Virus record (IMG/VR): IMGVR_UViG_3300015189_000006
Span: 1 to 44,922 of that record
DNA from: a virus
DNA: 44,922 bases
Strand: one strand, 5' to 3'
How positions within the stretch are numbered: the stretch's first letter is position 1; each line of letters starts with the position of its first letter. Under the pieces are notes generated by a model. It saw only the letters and a list, made by a program, of their open reading frames with translations. It did not search any database and was not told the origin of the DNA. Made by a program: the position numbers and the translations under genes. This document shows, in pieces, positions 1 to 7,573 of this stretch.

Positions 1-137
1 GCAATCGCTGTGGCTGCGCTGAGGCTTACGGGCGGCAGGACTACTGCCGGATCGGGGTGGCGCTGCGTGACGCCGAGCAGGCCGCCTACCGTGCGACGAA
101 GGCGGATATGTATGTGCCGCTGGCGGTGCAGCCATGA
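1..137 (+). CDS. Partial Cys-containing protein (3' end)
   Basis: The reading frame is open from base 3 to a TGA at 135-137, so only the last 44 or so residues are present. They contain spaced cysteines (CGC, then YC) and a polar, helical tail ending PLAVQP. The stop overlaps the ATG of the next gene (ATGA), which marks it as part of the same operon. I do not recognise the family. If the molecule were circular this frame would be in register with the last gene of the window, but the two protein stretches look unlike each other. Confidence 0.6.
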   Translation, partial: NRCGCAEAYGRQDYCRIGVALRDAEQAAYRATKADMYVPLAVQP

Positions 138-388
138 ACGGAACCGAAGTCACCGGGATCATCCGAAACGTCGGCTACGGGATGCGCGATCTGAGCCGTC
201 CGTGCCTGTGGTTCGAAGTTTTCACGAGCGAGGGCACCGCCTCTCTCCAGATCTTCACCGGCGAGGCCGCCGACAAGATCATCACGGACGCGCTCGTCTA
301 TGACGTGAAGCAGCTCGAAGGCAAGCCGTGTTGGGTGGCGGTCGGCGGGAACTCGATGACGTTCCTCCGCATGTGGAGCAACCCATGA
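134..388 (+). CDS. Hypothetical phage protein, 84 aa
   Basis: A compact 84-residue protein with alternating hydrophobic residues and several aromatics (LWFEVF, CWVAV), which suggests a small beta-rich fold. It begins at an ATG overlapping the previous stop, and its own stop overlaps the next ATG. No domain is recognised. Its place in a run of small early genes suggests an accessory role during infection, which is inference only. Confidence 0.65.
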   Translation: MNGTEVTGIIRNVGYGMRDLSRPCLWFEVFTSEGTASLQIFTGEAADKIITDALVYDVKQLEGKPCWVAVGGNSMTFLRMWSNP

Positions 389-468
389 GCGCCGTGGAGT
401 GGAGCCTGTACTCGCTCGGCCTGGCGCTCTACACGGCGACTGCGGCTGTCCTGTTGGCGGTGGCGTGA
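385..468 (+). CDS. 27-residue membrane peptide
   Basis: A tiny frame from an ATG that overlaps the previous stop (ATGA) to a TGA that overlaps the next ATG (TGATG). The product is 27 residues and almost wholly hydrophobic after the first six (LGLALY, then AAVLLAVA), so it would form a single membrane helix. Stop-start overlap on both sides is the main argument that it is translated. Function is unknown. Confidence 0.5.
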   Translation: MSAVEWSLYSLGLALYTATAAVLLAVA

Positions 469-830
469 TGACTAGTTCTCTGGCACGCATCTACACCCCG
501 CAGGACCGGCTGAGCGAACGGGACCGTCTCCTGTCCCGAGTGATCGGACTAACGGTCTCCGAGGTCGGGCTGACCAACAACGACGAGCAGGATCTCTGGC
601 AGCGCGTGCGTCTGCTTGGGGAGCAACTGCTGGACCGCGCTGATGCGGCGGTTGCTGCACGGGTTGCACTCGCGGCCCACAGCGACCGCATCGACCGCCA
701 TATGAAAACGCACCGCGAGTGTGTCATCCGCCAGGAGTGCGGCACCTACCGCTCGCTCGTTCGCCAACACTGCCGCCTCCAACGTGAGGCTGACCGCCGC
801 TTCCGTGATCTCGTGGGAGGCTCACGATGA
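468..830 (+). CDS. Hypothetical helical protein, 120 aa
   Basis: Starts at the ATG of a TGATG overlap at 468 rather than at the upstream in-frame codon. The 120-residue product is charged and strongly helical, with Ala/Arg-rich heptads in the middle (residues about 45-75) and three cysteines near the C-terminus (positions about 88, 94 and 103). No enzyme motif is visible. It ends in an ATGA overlap with the next gene. Confidence 0.65.
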   Translation: MTSSLARIYTPQDRLSERDRLLSRVIGLTVSEVGLTNNDEQDLWQRVRLLGEQLLDRADAAVAARVALAAHSDRIDRHMKTHRECVIRQECGTYRSLVRQHCRLQREADRRFRDLVGGSR

Positions 831-1243
831 CGACAACGACAGACCATGAGGATCGCGCCGTCTGGGTGCCCGCACTGATCGCCTGGGCCGAGCAGGAGCG
901 CGACCATTACGAGGCTCACGCCTTCCGTCTGCGCTGGGGGGGGCAACTGACCAACGCTGCCGACTACATGGCGCTCGCGGCGTCAGCCCAACTGATCGCT
1001 GACCGGGCGCGGGTGCTGCTGGTGCCGGCCTCGCAGCCTGTCGGACTGGCCGACGCCTGCGCCGCGCTGCCGGACTGGACGCCTCCGGTGTTCGCGCCGG
1101 CCTCTGACGAGCCGCCGGCCCAGCTGGTGCCATTCGTGGGCTGGATACGGCTGAAGTTTGGGGCGTTGCTGCCGGGCCTGTCCGTGGAGACGTGGCAGGC
1201 CATCGGCTGTCTGATCCTGATGGCGCGCGGGCTGCGGCCATGA
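827..1243 (+). CDS. Hypothetical protein with C-terminal hydrophobic helix
   Basis: 138 residues. The first 65 are helical and polar (a WAEQERDHYEAHAF segment). A Pro-rich linker follows near residues 80-100, and the last 40 residues include a hydrophobic stretch ending IGCLILMARGL that could associate with the membrane. ATG overlaps the previous stop and the end overlaps the next start, so it belongs to the same translationally coupled series. Family not recognised. Confidence 0.6.
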   Translation: MTTTTDHEDRAVWVPALIAWAEQERDHYEAHAFRLRWGGQLTNAADYMALAASAQLIADRARVLLVPASQPVGLADACAALPDWTPPVFAPASDEPPAQLVPFVGWIRLKFGALLPGLSVETWQAIGCLILMARGLRP

Positions 1244-1443
1244 GCCTGGGACTGAGAGCTTCGATCATCCTGGCGGCCGTTGTAGGCTCGCTCGTTGGGT
1301 CCGGCCTCACCATGATGAGCCGTCCGCAGGCACCCTCGTTTGGCGGTCCCGGTTGCCAGTCGCATGTCATCGAGATCCCTGCTCGCGAAGGGTTCGCCGG
1401 CGCGAGTCTCCTACTTGCCTCGTGTCCGCCGGTGCGGCCATGA
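1240..1443 (+). CDS. Small membrane or exported protein, 67 aa
   Basis: Begins at ATG 1240 inside an ATGA overlap. Residues about 5-27 form a hydrophobic segment (IILAAVVGSLVGSGL) that could be a signal peptide or membrane anchor, followed by a short polar tail with two cysteines. An upstream in-frame start exists but would add a tail overlapping the neighbour. Function unknown. Confidence 0.5.
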   Translation: MSLGLRASIILAAVVGSLVGSGLTMMSRPQAPSFGGPGCQSHVIEIPAREGFAGASLLLASCPPVRP

Positions 1444-2078
1444 GCAGCACCGTCACGCGCATCCCGTCCACTGAGGCCGGCCCCGTTGCCAGCCGATTCA
1501 AGGCGCTGATTCAGCCCTACTGCCAGCGCGTAGAGATCGCCGGGTCACTCCGCAGGCGGTTGCCCACGGTGGGGGACATCGAGATCGTCGCCGTGCCGCG
1601 CGTGGAGACTGTCGAGACGATCGTGCCGGACCTGTTCGGAGAGTCCGTCAAGGTTGAGCAGATCGACCGGCTTCACGAGTTCCTGGAGCGCGCTCTGGCG
1701 GACGGCATCGTCAGCAAGCGGCCCCGGTCAGACGGTCTGACCTTCTGGGGGCCGAAAGCCAAGTACATGGTCTTCGAGGGGATGCCTCTCGACCTGTTCA
1801 CGCCCGACGCGGATCGGTTCGGAATTATTCTCGCGATCCGAACCGGCCCCGCGATGTTCTCCAAGCGGCTCGTGTCGCCTGATGACGAGCAAGTCCAGGT
1901 CGGCAAGCTCGGCAACGGCCGGCCGGTCATGAAGCGCGGGCTGATGCCGCGCCGATTCCGGGTGCAGGACGGATGGCTGACTTCCCGAGTCAGCGGCGAG
2001 CGCATCCCCACGCCCGAAGAATTCACCGTCTTTGAGTTGCTCGGCCTTGACTACGCCGAGCCGTGGCAGAGGTTTTGA
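1440..2078 (+). CDS. DNA polymerase X-like nucleotidyltransferase
   Basis: Residues 31-50 carry the nucleotidyltransferase signature of family X polymerases: a GS motif (AGSLRRR, residues 34-40) followed by GDIEIV with two candidate metal-binding acids, D46 and E48. A third acid lies in PLDLF at D118, where the family has its third carboxylate. The C-terminal FELLGLDYAEP resembles the end of the PolX thumb. At 212 residues it lacks the N-terminal 8-kDa lyase domain and the PHP exonuclease of bacterial PolX. Likely roles are gap filling or a nucleotidyl-transfer step in phage DNA processing; the sequence cannot distinguish them. It is coupled to its neighbours by an ATGA overlap. Confidence 0.75.
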   Translation: MSSTVTRIPSTEAGPVASRFKALIQPYCQRVEIAGSLRRRLPTVGDIEIVAVPRVETVETIVPDLFGESVKVEQIDRLHEFLERALADGIVSKRPRSDGLTFWGPKAKYMVFEGMPLDLFTPDADRFGIILAIRTGPAMFSKRLVSPDDEQVQVGKLGNGRPVMKRGLMPRRFRVQDGWLTSRVSGERIPTPEEFTVFELLGLDYAEPWQRF

Positions 2079-2080
2079 CG

Positions 2081-2359
2081 ATGGCGCTCCACTTCGATGA
2101 CCCGACCCCCATCCGCTTGCATCCCGCCGACCAGGCCGACGACACGCCGGCGCTGTTGCTGGCCCTGGCCGAGACGCTGCGCTCGCTCAACGCCGAGACC
2201 ACCTATCTCCTGTCCGTCCTGACCGACCAGTCGCGCGACGTGGGCCGGCGCATCTATCTGGCCGAGGCGCAGGCGCGCACGGTCCTGGAGACGACTGGTC
2301 GCGCTCAGGAGTCAGTCGAGCGTCTCACGCGCTCCCTGCGCGCTGCTGGGAGGCTCTGA
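2081..2359 (+). CDS. Hypothetical coiled-coil protein, 92 aa
   Basis: The ATG at 2081 is preferred over an upstream in-frame GTG at 2063 because AGAGG lies about 9 bases before it and the GTG would overlap the previous gene. The 92 residues are Leu- and Arg-rich and helical, with a probable coiled coil from about residue 25 to the end. No enzyme motif is seen. It ends in a TGATG overlap with the next gene. Confidence 0.6.
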   Translation: MALHFDDPTPIRLHPADQADDTPALLLALAETLRSLNAETTYLLSVLTDQSRDVGRRIYLAEAQARTVLETTGRAQESVERLTRSLRAAGRL

Positions 2360-2877
2360 TGGTCGCGCAGCTACGCGAGCCTGTGCAAACGCTGCCGTGG
2401 CTGATGACGCCAGACGTTCCGCCGGCCGAAATGATCGCGCGGGTTGGTGGCCGGCAGGGATTCACCCGCGCAACCGATGGCACGTTCACGGTCAGCGCTG
2501 TAGGGCACCACATCGGGCCAATAGCTCAGCGCATCGTGCTCAGCTACGCGCTCAGATTCCAGACACGGGAGCAACTAGCGGAGCGCTGGACTCTCTCTGT
2601 TCGCCATGTCGGCTCGGTCATCGCGGGCGACGCTCATCACTGGTTCACGGCCCCGGTCCGTCGATGGCTGATCTCGCAGGGGATCGGTGATGAGCGAATG
2701 CAGCGAGACGCTTTGCACGGGCGCTTGGAGCAAGTCAACGCCGCGCTGACACGGATTGCGGCAGAGGCGTCTGTGATGCTGAGGCCGCCTGTTCCCTTGT
2801 CTCAAACGGCGCAGGCCCGCGTTACGCTGGACCTGTACCTGATCTCCGGTGCGTGGCTCAACGAGGACGCTCCGTGA
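2359..2877 (+). CDS. Hypothetical protein with possible HTH
   Basis: 172 residues. A segment near residues 68-90 (TREQLAERWTLSVRHVGSVI) fits a helix-turn-helix of the kind found in phage proteins that recognise DNA by sequence. The rest is helical and unassigned. It lies just upstream of the recombination gene bet in a tightly overlapping operon, so a role in replication or gene control is possible. Confidence in the HTH is modest because it rests on one pattern. Confidence 0.6.
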   Translation: MVAQLREPVQTLPWLMTPDVPPAEMIARVGGRQGFTRATDGTFTVSAVGHHIGPIAQRIVLSYALRFQTREQLAERWTLSVRHVGSVIAGDAHHWFTAPVRRWLISQGIGDERMQRDALHGRLEQVNAALTRIAAEASVMLRPPVPLSQTAQARVTLDLYLISGAWLNEDAP

Positions 2878-3077
2878 GGCACCCGCGGGAGATCAACCGG
2901 TCGGTCGGAGCCTTCGAGATACTGGCCGGCCCGTGCTGCGAGAACCGAGAGTGCCCGTCGCGCGAGTGCTGGCCCTATCCAGGCGAGTCCCTCGACCAGA
3001 TGAAAGCACGGCTCAGGGCGAAATACAACTGGCCCGCGATGGCGGCCAGCACGGAGGCACAGACCAATGGCGATTGA
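2874..3077 (+). CDS. Small Cys-rich, possibly zinc-binding protein
   Basis: GTG start at 2874 overlapping the previous stop. The 67-residue product has four closely spaced cysteines ([12 protein letters not shown], residues about 21-32) that could bind one metal ion. Its 3' end overlaps the start of bet by 11 bases, so the two are probably translationally coupled. Function unknown. Confidence 0.55.
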   Translation: MRHPREINRSVGAFEILAGPCCENRECPSRECWPYPGESLDQMKARLRAKYNWPAMAASTEAQTNGD

Positions 3078-3939
3078 GACGAACGCAATGGCGGTCCGCG
3101 ACGAGCAGACCACCGCGCTTGCTGTTGGCGGCTGGGACCGTCAGCAGATCGAAGTCATCAAGACCATCATCTGCCCCGGCGCCAGCGATGCGGAACTGAG
3201 CCTCTTCGGCGAGGTCTGCAAGCGGACCGGCCTCGATCCTTTCGCCCGTCAGATTTACGGGATCATGCGCGGCCAGAACGTCAAGCAAGGCAACAACTGG
3301 AAGTGGGTCGAGAAGCTCAGCATCCAGACCAGCATCGACGGGTTCCGCCTGATCGCTGAGCGCTCCGGCCGGTACGCTGGGCAGCTGGGGCCGCTCTGGT
3401 GCGGCGAGGATGGCAACTGGCGCGATGTGTGGCTGTCCTCCGACTTCCCGGCCGCTGCGAAGGTCGGCGTGATGAAGGAGGGTTTCAGGGAGCCGCTGTG
3501 GGCCACGGCTCGCTGGGACTCCTACGTCCAGACCTACAACAAGGATGGCAATCAGATCGTCGGGAATATGTGGCAGAAGATGCCCGATGTGATGCTGGCG
3601 AAGGTAGCCGAATCGCTGGCCCTGCGCCGTGCTTTCCCTGCCGAACTGTCTGGCCTGTACACGTCCGACGAGATGGCCCAGGCCGACCGCAACGCGCCTG
3701 CCCCGCAAGCTGCGGTGATTCAGGGGCCATCACCACGCCGCATCAAAGCCGAGGGGAAGTTGCGCGCGGGCCTGACGATGGCGGCGAGCCTGGGCATTGA
3801 GAGCGAACCGATTGACGTGGCCGCGCTGTCCGACGACGACTTGCAGGGATGGCTGGATTGGCTCGCCGTCTCGATCAAGGCGGTGCAAGAGCAGCAGCCG
3901 GCCGCTGAGGCCGTCGATGCTGAGGCGGTGCCTGTCTGA
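3067..3939 (+). CDS. bet: Single-strand annealing protein, Bet/RecT type
   Basis: 290 residues with the conserved core of the lambda Bet (RecT superfamily) annealing proteins. An N-terminal section ends in [19 protein letters not shown], followed by the core segments [13 protein letters not shown], a TARWDSY segment and [16 protein letters not shown]. These proteins bind single-stranded DNA and anneal complementary strands during phage recombination and replication. The last 70 residues are variable and acidic. No lambda Exo-type partner is adjacent; the PD-(D/E)XK protein at 7573-8034 is the only nearby nuclease. ATG start; the stop overlaps the next ATG. Confidence 0.92.
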   Translation: MAIETNAMAVRDEQTTALAVGGWDRQQIEVIKTIICPGASDAELSLFGEVCKRTGLDPFARQIYGIMRGQNVKQGNNWKWVEKLSIQTSIDGFRLIAERSGRYAGQLGPLWCGEDGNWRDVWLSSDFPAAAKVGVMKEGFREPLWATARWDSYVQTYNKDGNQIVGNMWQKMPDVMLAKVAESLALRRAFPAELSGLYTSDEMAQADRNAPAPQAAVIQGPSPRRIKAEGKLRAGLTMAASLGIESEPIDVAALSDDDLQGWLDWLAVSIKAVQEQQPAAEAVDAEAVPV

Positions 3940-4163
3940 TGGCGCTGAACTCGATCCAGCGGCTCGATGCTGCCGACCATCTCGTTTCGCTCATCGCCAC
4001 GGCCTTGACGCTCGGGCACCCTCAGTCGATGCGCATGGCGCGCATCGGCCTGGGCGACCTTATCGGGCTGCACGAAGAGCAAGTCAAGCTGCTGACCACG
4101 CGCCTTGAGTCGTGGATACGGAACCAGCAGGGCGCGCTCGTGGCTCCTGGGGCGGGTGGCTGA
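3939..4163 (+). CDS. Hypothetical protein, 74 aa
   Basis: A 74-residue helical protein whose ATG overlaps the stop of bet. It has a hydrophobic patch (LVSLIATALTLG) and a polar C-terminal half, with no recognised domain. Position between the annealing protein and the replication protein suggests a helper role in DNA metabolism, by context only. Confidence 0.55.
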   Translation: MALNSIQRLDAADHLVSLIATALTLGHPQSMRMARIGLGDLIGLHEEQVKLLTTRLESWIRNQQGALVAPGAGG

Positions 4164-4166
4164 CCC

Positions 4167-5018
4167 ATGCCGAACCGCATTCTGCACGAACGGATCTGCG
4201 TGTCCGAGACCATCGCGCAGCTCACAAGCGACGAAGAACGGTTCTTTTACCGCCTGATCGTGCAGTGCGACGACTTCGGACGCTTCGATGGGCGAGCATC
4301 GGTCATCCGTGCCCGGTGCTTCGCCTTGCAACTCGACACGGTGTCTGACGAGGCCGTTGCGGGCTGGCTGGACGTGCTGACGAGCGTCGGGCTTGTCGCC
4401 ATGTACGAGGTTGACGGCCGCAGTTTCCTTCAAGTCACGACCTGGGAACGGTACCAGCAGACGCGCGCAAAGCGGAGCAAGTACCCCGACCCGATGGACG
4501 ATCCGCAATCACCTGATAGCAACGGATATCACGCGCCTGCATATGTCCCCGAGAAGCGAGAAGCGAGAAGCGAGAAGCGTAGTTCGATACACGAGAAGCG
4601 AGATGCGAGTTCGGAGATCGACGACGATCCAGAAATCGGCGCTGACGCGCCGCCCACACCCGCGACCGACACCGAAAAGCCGAAGCGGCGGAAGGCTGGC
4701 ACACCGGTCCCCGACGAGTTCCCACTCGAAGAAAAGCACTTCGAGTACGCGGCTGGACTGGGGCTTGACCGGGCGGTTGCCGAAAACGAAACAGCGCTGT
4801 TTCTGAGCTACCACCAGTTTCACGGAACGCTTGGGGCGAATTGGTACGCCGGGTGGCAAAAGTGGATCCGGGACGCCGTGGGCAAATTCGCGCCGCGAGC
4901 AAGTCCCGGGCATCGCAACGGCAGTTCGAGGCCGCCGCCGAACGGGCCGGCCTCGAAGGTGATGACTCCGAGTGACGACCCATTCCAGACTCGGTACGGA
5001 TCGCTTCCACGACGCTGA
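4167..5018 (+). CDS. Phage replication protein, DnaD/winged-helix type
   Basis: The first 100 residues match the winged-helix N-terminus of phage replication initiators: RILHERICVSETIAQL, then FFYRLIVQCDDFGRFDGR, and LQVTTWERYQQTRAKRSKYP. A low-complexity charged linker (residues about 128-180) follows, encoded in part by a 7-bp tandem repeat. The C-terminal segment (NWYAGWQKWIRDAV, about residues 228-242) resembles the DnaT/DnaD-type end that contacts DNA or the helicase loader. It probably recruits host helicase to the phage origin. No phage helicase or loader is visible in the window, so host factors would be needed. Confidence 0.8.
   Translation: MPNRILHERICVSETIAQLTSDEERFFYRLIVQCDDFGRFDGRASVIRARCFALQLDTVSDEAVAGWLDVLTSVGLVAMYEVDGRSFLQVTTWERYQQTRAKRSKYPDPMDDPQSPDSNGYHAPAYVPEKREARSEKRSSIHEKRDASSEIDDDPEIGADAPPTPATDTEKPKRRKAGTPVPDEFPLEEKHFEYAAGLGLDRAVAENETALFLSYHQFHGTLGANWYAGWQKWIRDAVGKFAPRASPGHRNGSSRPPPNGPASKVMTPSDDPFQTRYGSLPRR
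4551..4578 (+). repeat. Four tandem copies of the heptamer GAGAAGC
   Basis: Four perfect GAGAAGC units lie inside the linker of the replication protein gene, with a fifth, near-perfect pair about 15 bases further on. Because 7 is not a multiple of 3, gain or loss of one unit would shift the reading frame and remove the C-terminal region. Confidence 0.85.
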
Positions 5019-5038
5019 TTCAGGCCCAGGAGGGCAGC

Positions 5039-6220
5039 ATGGTCAAGACCACGACGATTGAGAGCTTCCAGGCCGCAGACCGCGACGACGAGCAGCAGCC
5101 CGATCCGCCGAGGAACTACCTCGCCGATCTGGCCGAGCGCATGGTCCGTGACCGTGAGGGCGCCGCACCGCACGTTGGCGATCCCTTCGAGGGCATGAGC
5201 CTGGACGTGGACCCTGCTGATGCCTTCGGCCTGGTCGAGGGGCAGGTACGGGCCTGGCTGTCCGAGGCTGGTCGCTGGGCCACCGAGATCGATATCAAGC
5301 ACAAGACCGACCAACTCATGGCCGAGGCGCAGAACGCTCGCCCTGGCCCTGTGACGAGCGAGGCGCGCTACAGCGTGGCTCCTGACGGCACCGTGACCGA
5401 CTACCAGCCGCTCGAAGCGCCGGCCGAGTTGCCCGAGATGCCTGCTCACGGCCTGCGGGTGCCGAAGTCCACCGAGTTCGACAGCGACGGCTGGGCTGAC
5501 AGCACGGCGCTCTACCAGCGCGCTCAGGCGCTCATCGAGCGGCACCCTGACGAACTGGAGCACCTGGAGGGCATGTCGCTCAGCTTCCTGTGGAAGCTCA
5601 AGGGCGGCAAGTCGCGGGGCCGGCCGATCTATGGCCAGTGCGTCAAGGCCGGCGGCTTGCTGAAGCACTTCGCCACGTCCACGTTTCTGATCTGGCTGGC
5701 CGCTGACCACGTGCTGGCGGCACGCTACGGGGATCGGGAGATCGAGGCGCTGCTGTTCCGCCAACTGCTCGCGGCCGGCGTCGCGGATGTTGACGAGAAC
5801 ACGGGACGTGGTGGGGGCGCAACGCTGGTACCCCCAGATGTCCAGGCTTACGCGGCTGAGCTTCGGGTCTACGGACTGTGGGAATCGACGCTGAAGTCTG
5901 CGGCGCAGGCGTTCAGGCAGGCTCCCCTGTTCACTGGCGAGCCGTCCGACTTCGAGCGCCAGGAGTCGCAGCAGGCCGGCTACGCCGAGGATGTCCAGGA
6001 AGAGCACGAGGCCAAAAACGGGGCTTTCGACGCGTCTCTACTCGAAGGGGCAAGCCAGGAAGAGCACGAGGCGTCCGACACGCCTTCGCTCGCCTGCTCG
6101 ATCTGCGGGGCCCCGATTGAGGCGGATGCTCTGCCACCACAGGATGCGGAGATCCCGGCCGTCGTGCTCTGTGAGGCCTGCGGTGAGGACGGCATCATCG
6201 AAGACGAGGCCGCTGGCTGA
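5039..6220 (+). CDS. Phage metallopeptidase-like protein lacking the zinc motif
   Basis: 393 residues. The middle (about residues 180-300) follows the pattern of phage putative metallopeptidases: KGGKSRGRPIYGQC, then FLIWLAADHV, a helix, and later PDVQAYAAELRVYGLW. In that family the helix carries an H-E-x-x-H-type zinc site; here it reads ALLFRQLLAAGV, with Arg, Gln and Ala at those places. The C-terminus holds a zinc-ribbon pair (CSICG about residues 350-354, and CEACG about residues 379-383). An internal duplication gives EEHEA twice, 20 residues apart. It may be a non-catalytic binding protein. Family assignment is by remembered pattern, so moderate. Confidence 0.6.
   Translation: MVKTTTIESFQAADRDDEQQPDPPRNYLADLAERMVRDREGAAPHVGDPFEGMSLDVDPADAFGLVEGQVRAWLSEAGRWATEIDIKHKTDQLMAEAQNARPGPVTSEARYSVAPDGTVTDYQPLEAPAELPEMPAHGLRVPKSTEFDSDGWADSTALYQRAQALIERHPDELEHLEGMSLSFLWKLKGGKSRGRPIYGQCVKAGGLLKHFATSTFLIWLAADHVLAARYGDREIEALLFRQLLAAGVADVDENTGRGGGATLVPPDVQAYAAELRVYGLWESTLKSAAQAFRQAPLFTGEPSDFERQESQQAGYAEDVQEEHEAKNGAFDASLLEGASQEEHEASDTPSLACSICGAPIEADALPPQDAEIPAVVLCEACGEDGIIEDEAAG
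5995..6072 (+). repeat. Exact 18-bp direct repeat, 60-bp period
   Basis: CCAGGAAGAGCACGAGGC occurs at 5995-6012 and again at 6055-6072, in frame, giving a repeated Q-E-E-H-E-A peptide. This is a sign of a recent 60-bp duplication in the acidic linker before the zinc ribbon. Confidence 0.8.
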
Positions 6221-6609
6221 TGGCAGGGCAGAGCAAGCGGGGGCCGGCCAGCGTGCCGGCCCCGATCCTGAATGCGCTGTCGCTCGCTGACGTGGCCCTG
6301 GAGGGGTGCAACGACGCGCACGGCGATGACGAGGTTCGTGAGGCGCGTCGCGCTCTCTCCGAAGCGCTGCCACTGGCTCAGACGATGTACGCACCGGAGA
6401 CGATCTACGACCTGTGGCCGAGCGACCCATCCCTGCAAATCAGCCGCGTGGCCCAGGAGTTGATTCACGCATCTGGGAAGTGGCCGCACACTCCTGACAC
6501 GGAACAGGCGTTGCGGCTTGCGGTAGCCCGCGCGGTGGGCGCGTTGCAGTCAATCCGTCTCGTGCCCACCGAGGCATACCCGCGCCACGTTGGCCGGAGA
6601 CTGCTCTGA
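6220..6609 (+). CDS. Hypothetical protein, 129 aa
   Basis: ATG overlaps the previous stop and the TGA overlaps the next ATG. The 129 residues are mixed helical, with WPSDPSLQISRVAQELIHAS in the middle and a basic end. No motif recognised. It belongs to the coupled early operon. Confidence 0.55.
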   Translation: MAGQSKRGPASVPAPILNALSLADVALEGCNDAHGDDEVREARRALSEALPLAQTMYAPETIYDLWPSDPSLQISRVAQELIHASGKWPHTPDTEQALRLAVARAVGALQSIRLVPTEAYPRHVGRRLL

Positions 6610-6839
6610 TGCGAATGCCCGGCATCGCCCTGCCGCCGCTGCCTGAGCACCTGGAGGACATCAGAGCCGCCGTCGCCGCGCTGACTGACTACGAGCGCCG
6701 GCTGCTGATGCCAGCCATCGGCAACGACAACATCCGCCGCAACAGTGAGCGGCACGCCGAGATCGCCAGCCGCGTAGACCGCGAGCGCAACAGGCGGCGG
6801 CCTGACACGCGACAGTTGAGACTGGAGGGTGCGGCGTGA
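6609..6839 (+). CDS. Hypothetical basic helical protein, 76 aa
   Basis: 76 residues, with a hydrophobic helix first and then an Arg-rich segment (residues about 48-67) that could contact nucleic acid. Its 3' end overlaps the GTG of the methyltransferase gene, and the GGAGGG used by that gene lies within it. No known domain. Confidence 0.55.
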   Translation: MRMPGIALPPLPEHLEDIRAAVAALTDYERRLLMPAIGNDNIRRNSERHAEIASRVDRERNRRRPDTRQLRLEGAA

Positions 6840-7573
6840 CGCTCGTGCTCAGTCTGTTCCCCGGCATCGGCCTTTTAGATCATGCCTTCGAGCTTGAAGG
6901 CTTCTGCGTGGTGCGCGGGCCGGATGTGCTGTGGGGCGGCGATGTGCGCCGCTTCCACCCTCCAGCAGGCCGGTTCGACGGTGTGATCGGCGGGCCACCG
7001 TGCCAGATATTCAGCAATCTTGCTCGTCTCGTTCATGCCAACGGCCATGAGATTCGATTCGGGAACCTCATCCCAGAGTTTGAGCGCGTGGTCGCCGAGT
7101 CGCAGCCGTCGTGGTTTGTGATGGAGAACGTAGCCCAAGCGCCAGAGGCAGCAGTCGAGGGCTATCGAGTCTCAGCATCCATCGTCAACAACCGATGGTT
7201 TGGCGGCGAGCAAGACCGTGAGCGACGAATCAGTTTCGGAAGCCGTCATGGTGGTGCTCTAGTCTACGACGTTCCACTCTTCGAGGCGGCTGGATATTCT
7301 CGGACGGTCACGAGCAATAGCGGTGGCCGTGGACGCGGACAGCCGAGTTCAACGGGCGCTGGTCGCGGAGCAAATGGGCAGGGGCACCGATTCCGTCTTG
7401 ATGACGCCTGCCGGCTTCAAGGTCTTTCGGCCGACTTCCTACAGGACGCGCCATTCACATCTGAGGGCAAGCTAAGGGCCATCGCCAACGGTGTACCGAT
7501 CCCAATGGGGCGAGCACTGGCGCGGGCGGTTCGTCGATCGCTTGGACTTCCTCTGCTCAGTGAGGACGTCTGA
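6836..7573 (+). CDS. DNA (cytosine-5)-methyltransferase
   Basis: A short (245 aa) C5 methyltransferase. Visible motifs are the SAM-binding LSLFPGIGLLDHAF (residues 5-18), the catalytic GGPPCQ with nucleophile C56, the ENV motif with E97, QDRERR (126-131) and the closing AIANGVPIPMGRALA. The target-recognition region between the last two is only about 75 residues and Gly/Ser-rich, so the recognised site cannot be guessed. GTG start with GGAGGG 6 bases upstream. It would methylate phage DNA, perhaps to evade host restriction. The directly following gene encodes a PD-(D/E)XK nuclease, an arrangement reminiscent of dcm-vsr or a minimal restriction pair. Confidence 0.9.
   Translation: MTLVLSLFPGIGLLDHAFELEGFCVVRGPDVLWGGDVRRFHPPAGRFDGVIGGPPCQIFSNLARLVHANGHEIRFGNLIPEFERVVAESQPSWFVMENVAQAPEAAVEGYRVSASIVNNRWFGGEQDRERRISFGSRHGGALVYDVPLFEAAGYSRTVTSNSGGRGRGQPSSTGAGRGANGQGHRFRLDDACRLQGLSADFLQDAPFTSEGKLRAIANGVPIPMGRALARAVRRSLGLPLLSEDV

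Noticed and set aside
4820-6007. 395-residue minus-strand frame
   Set aside because: Antisense shadow of the metallopeptidase-like gene, without start signals or recognisable domains.
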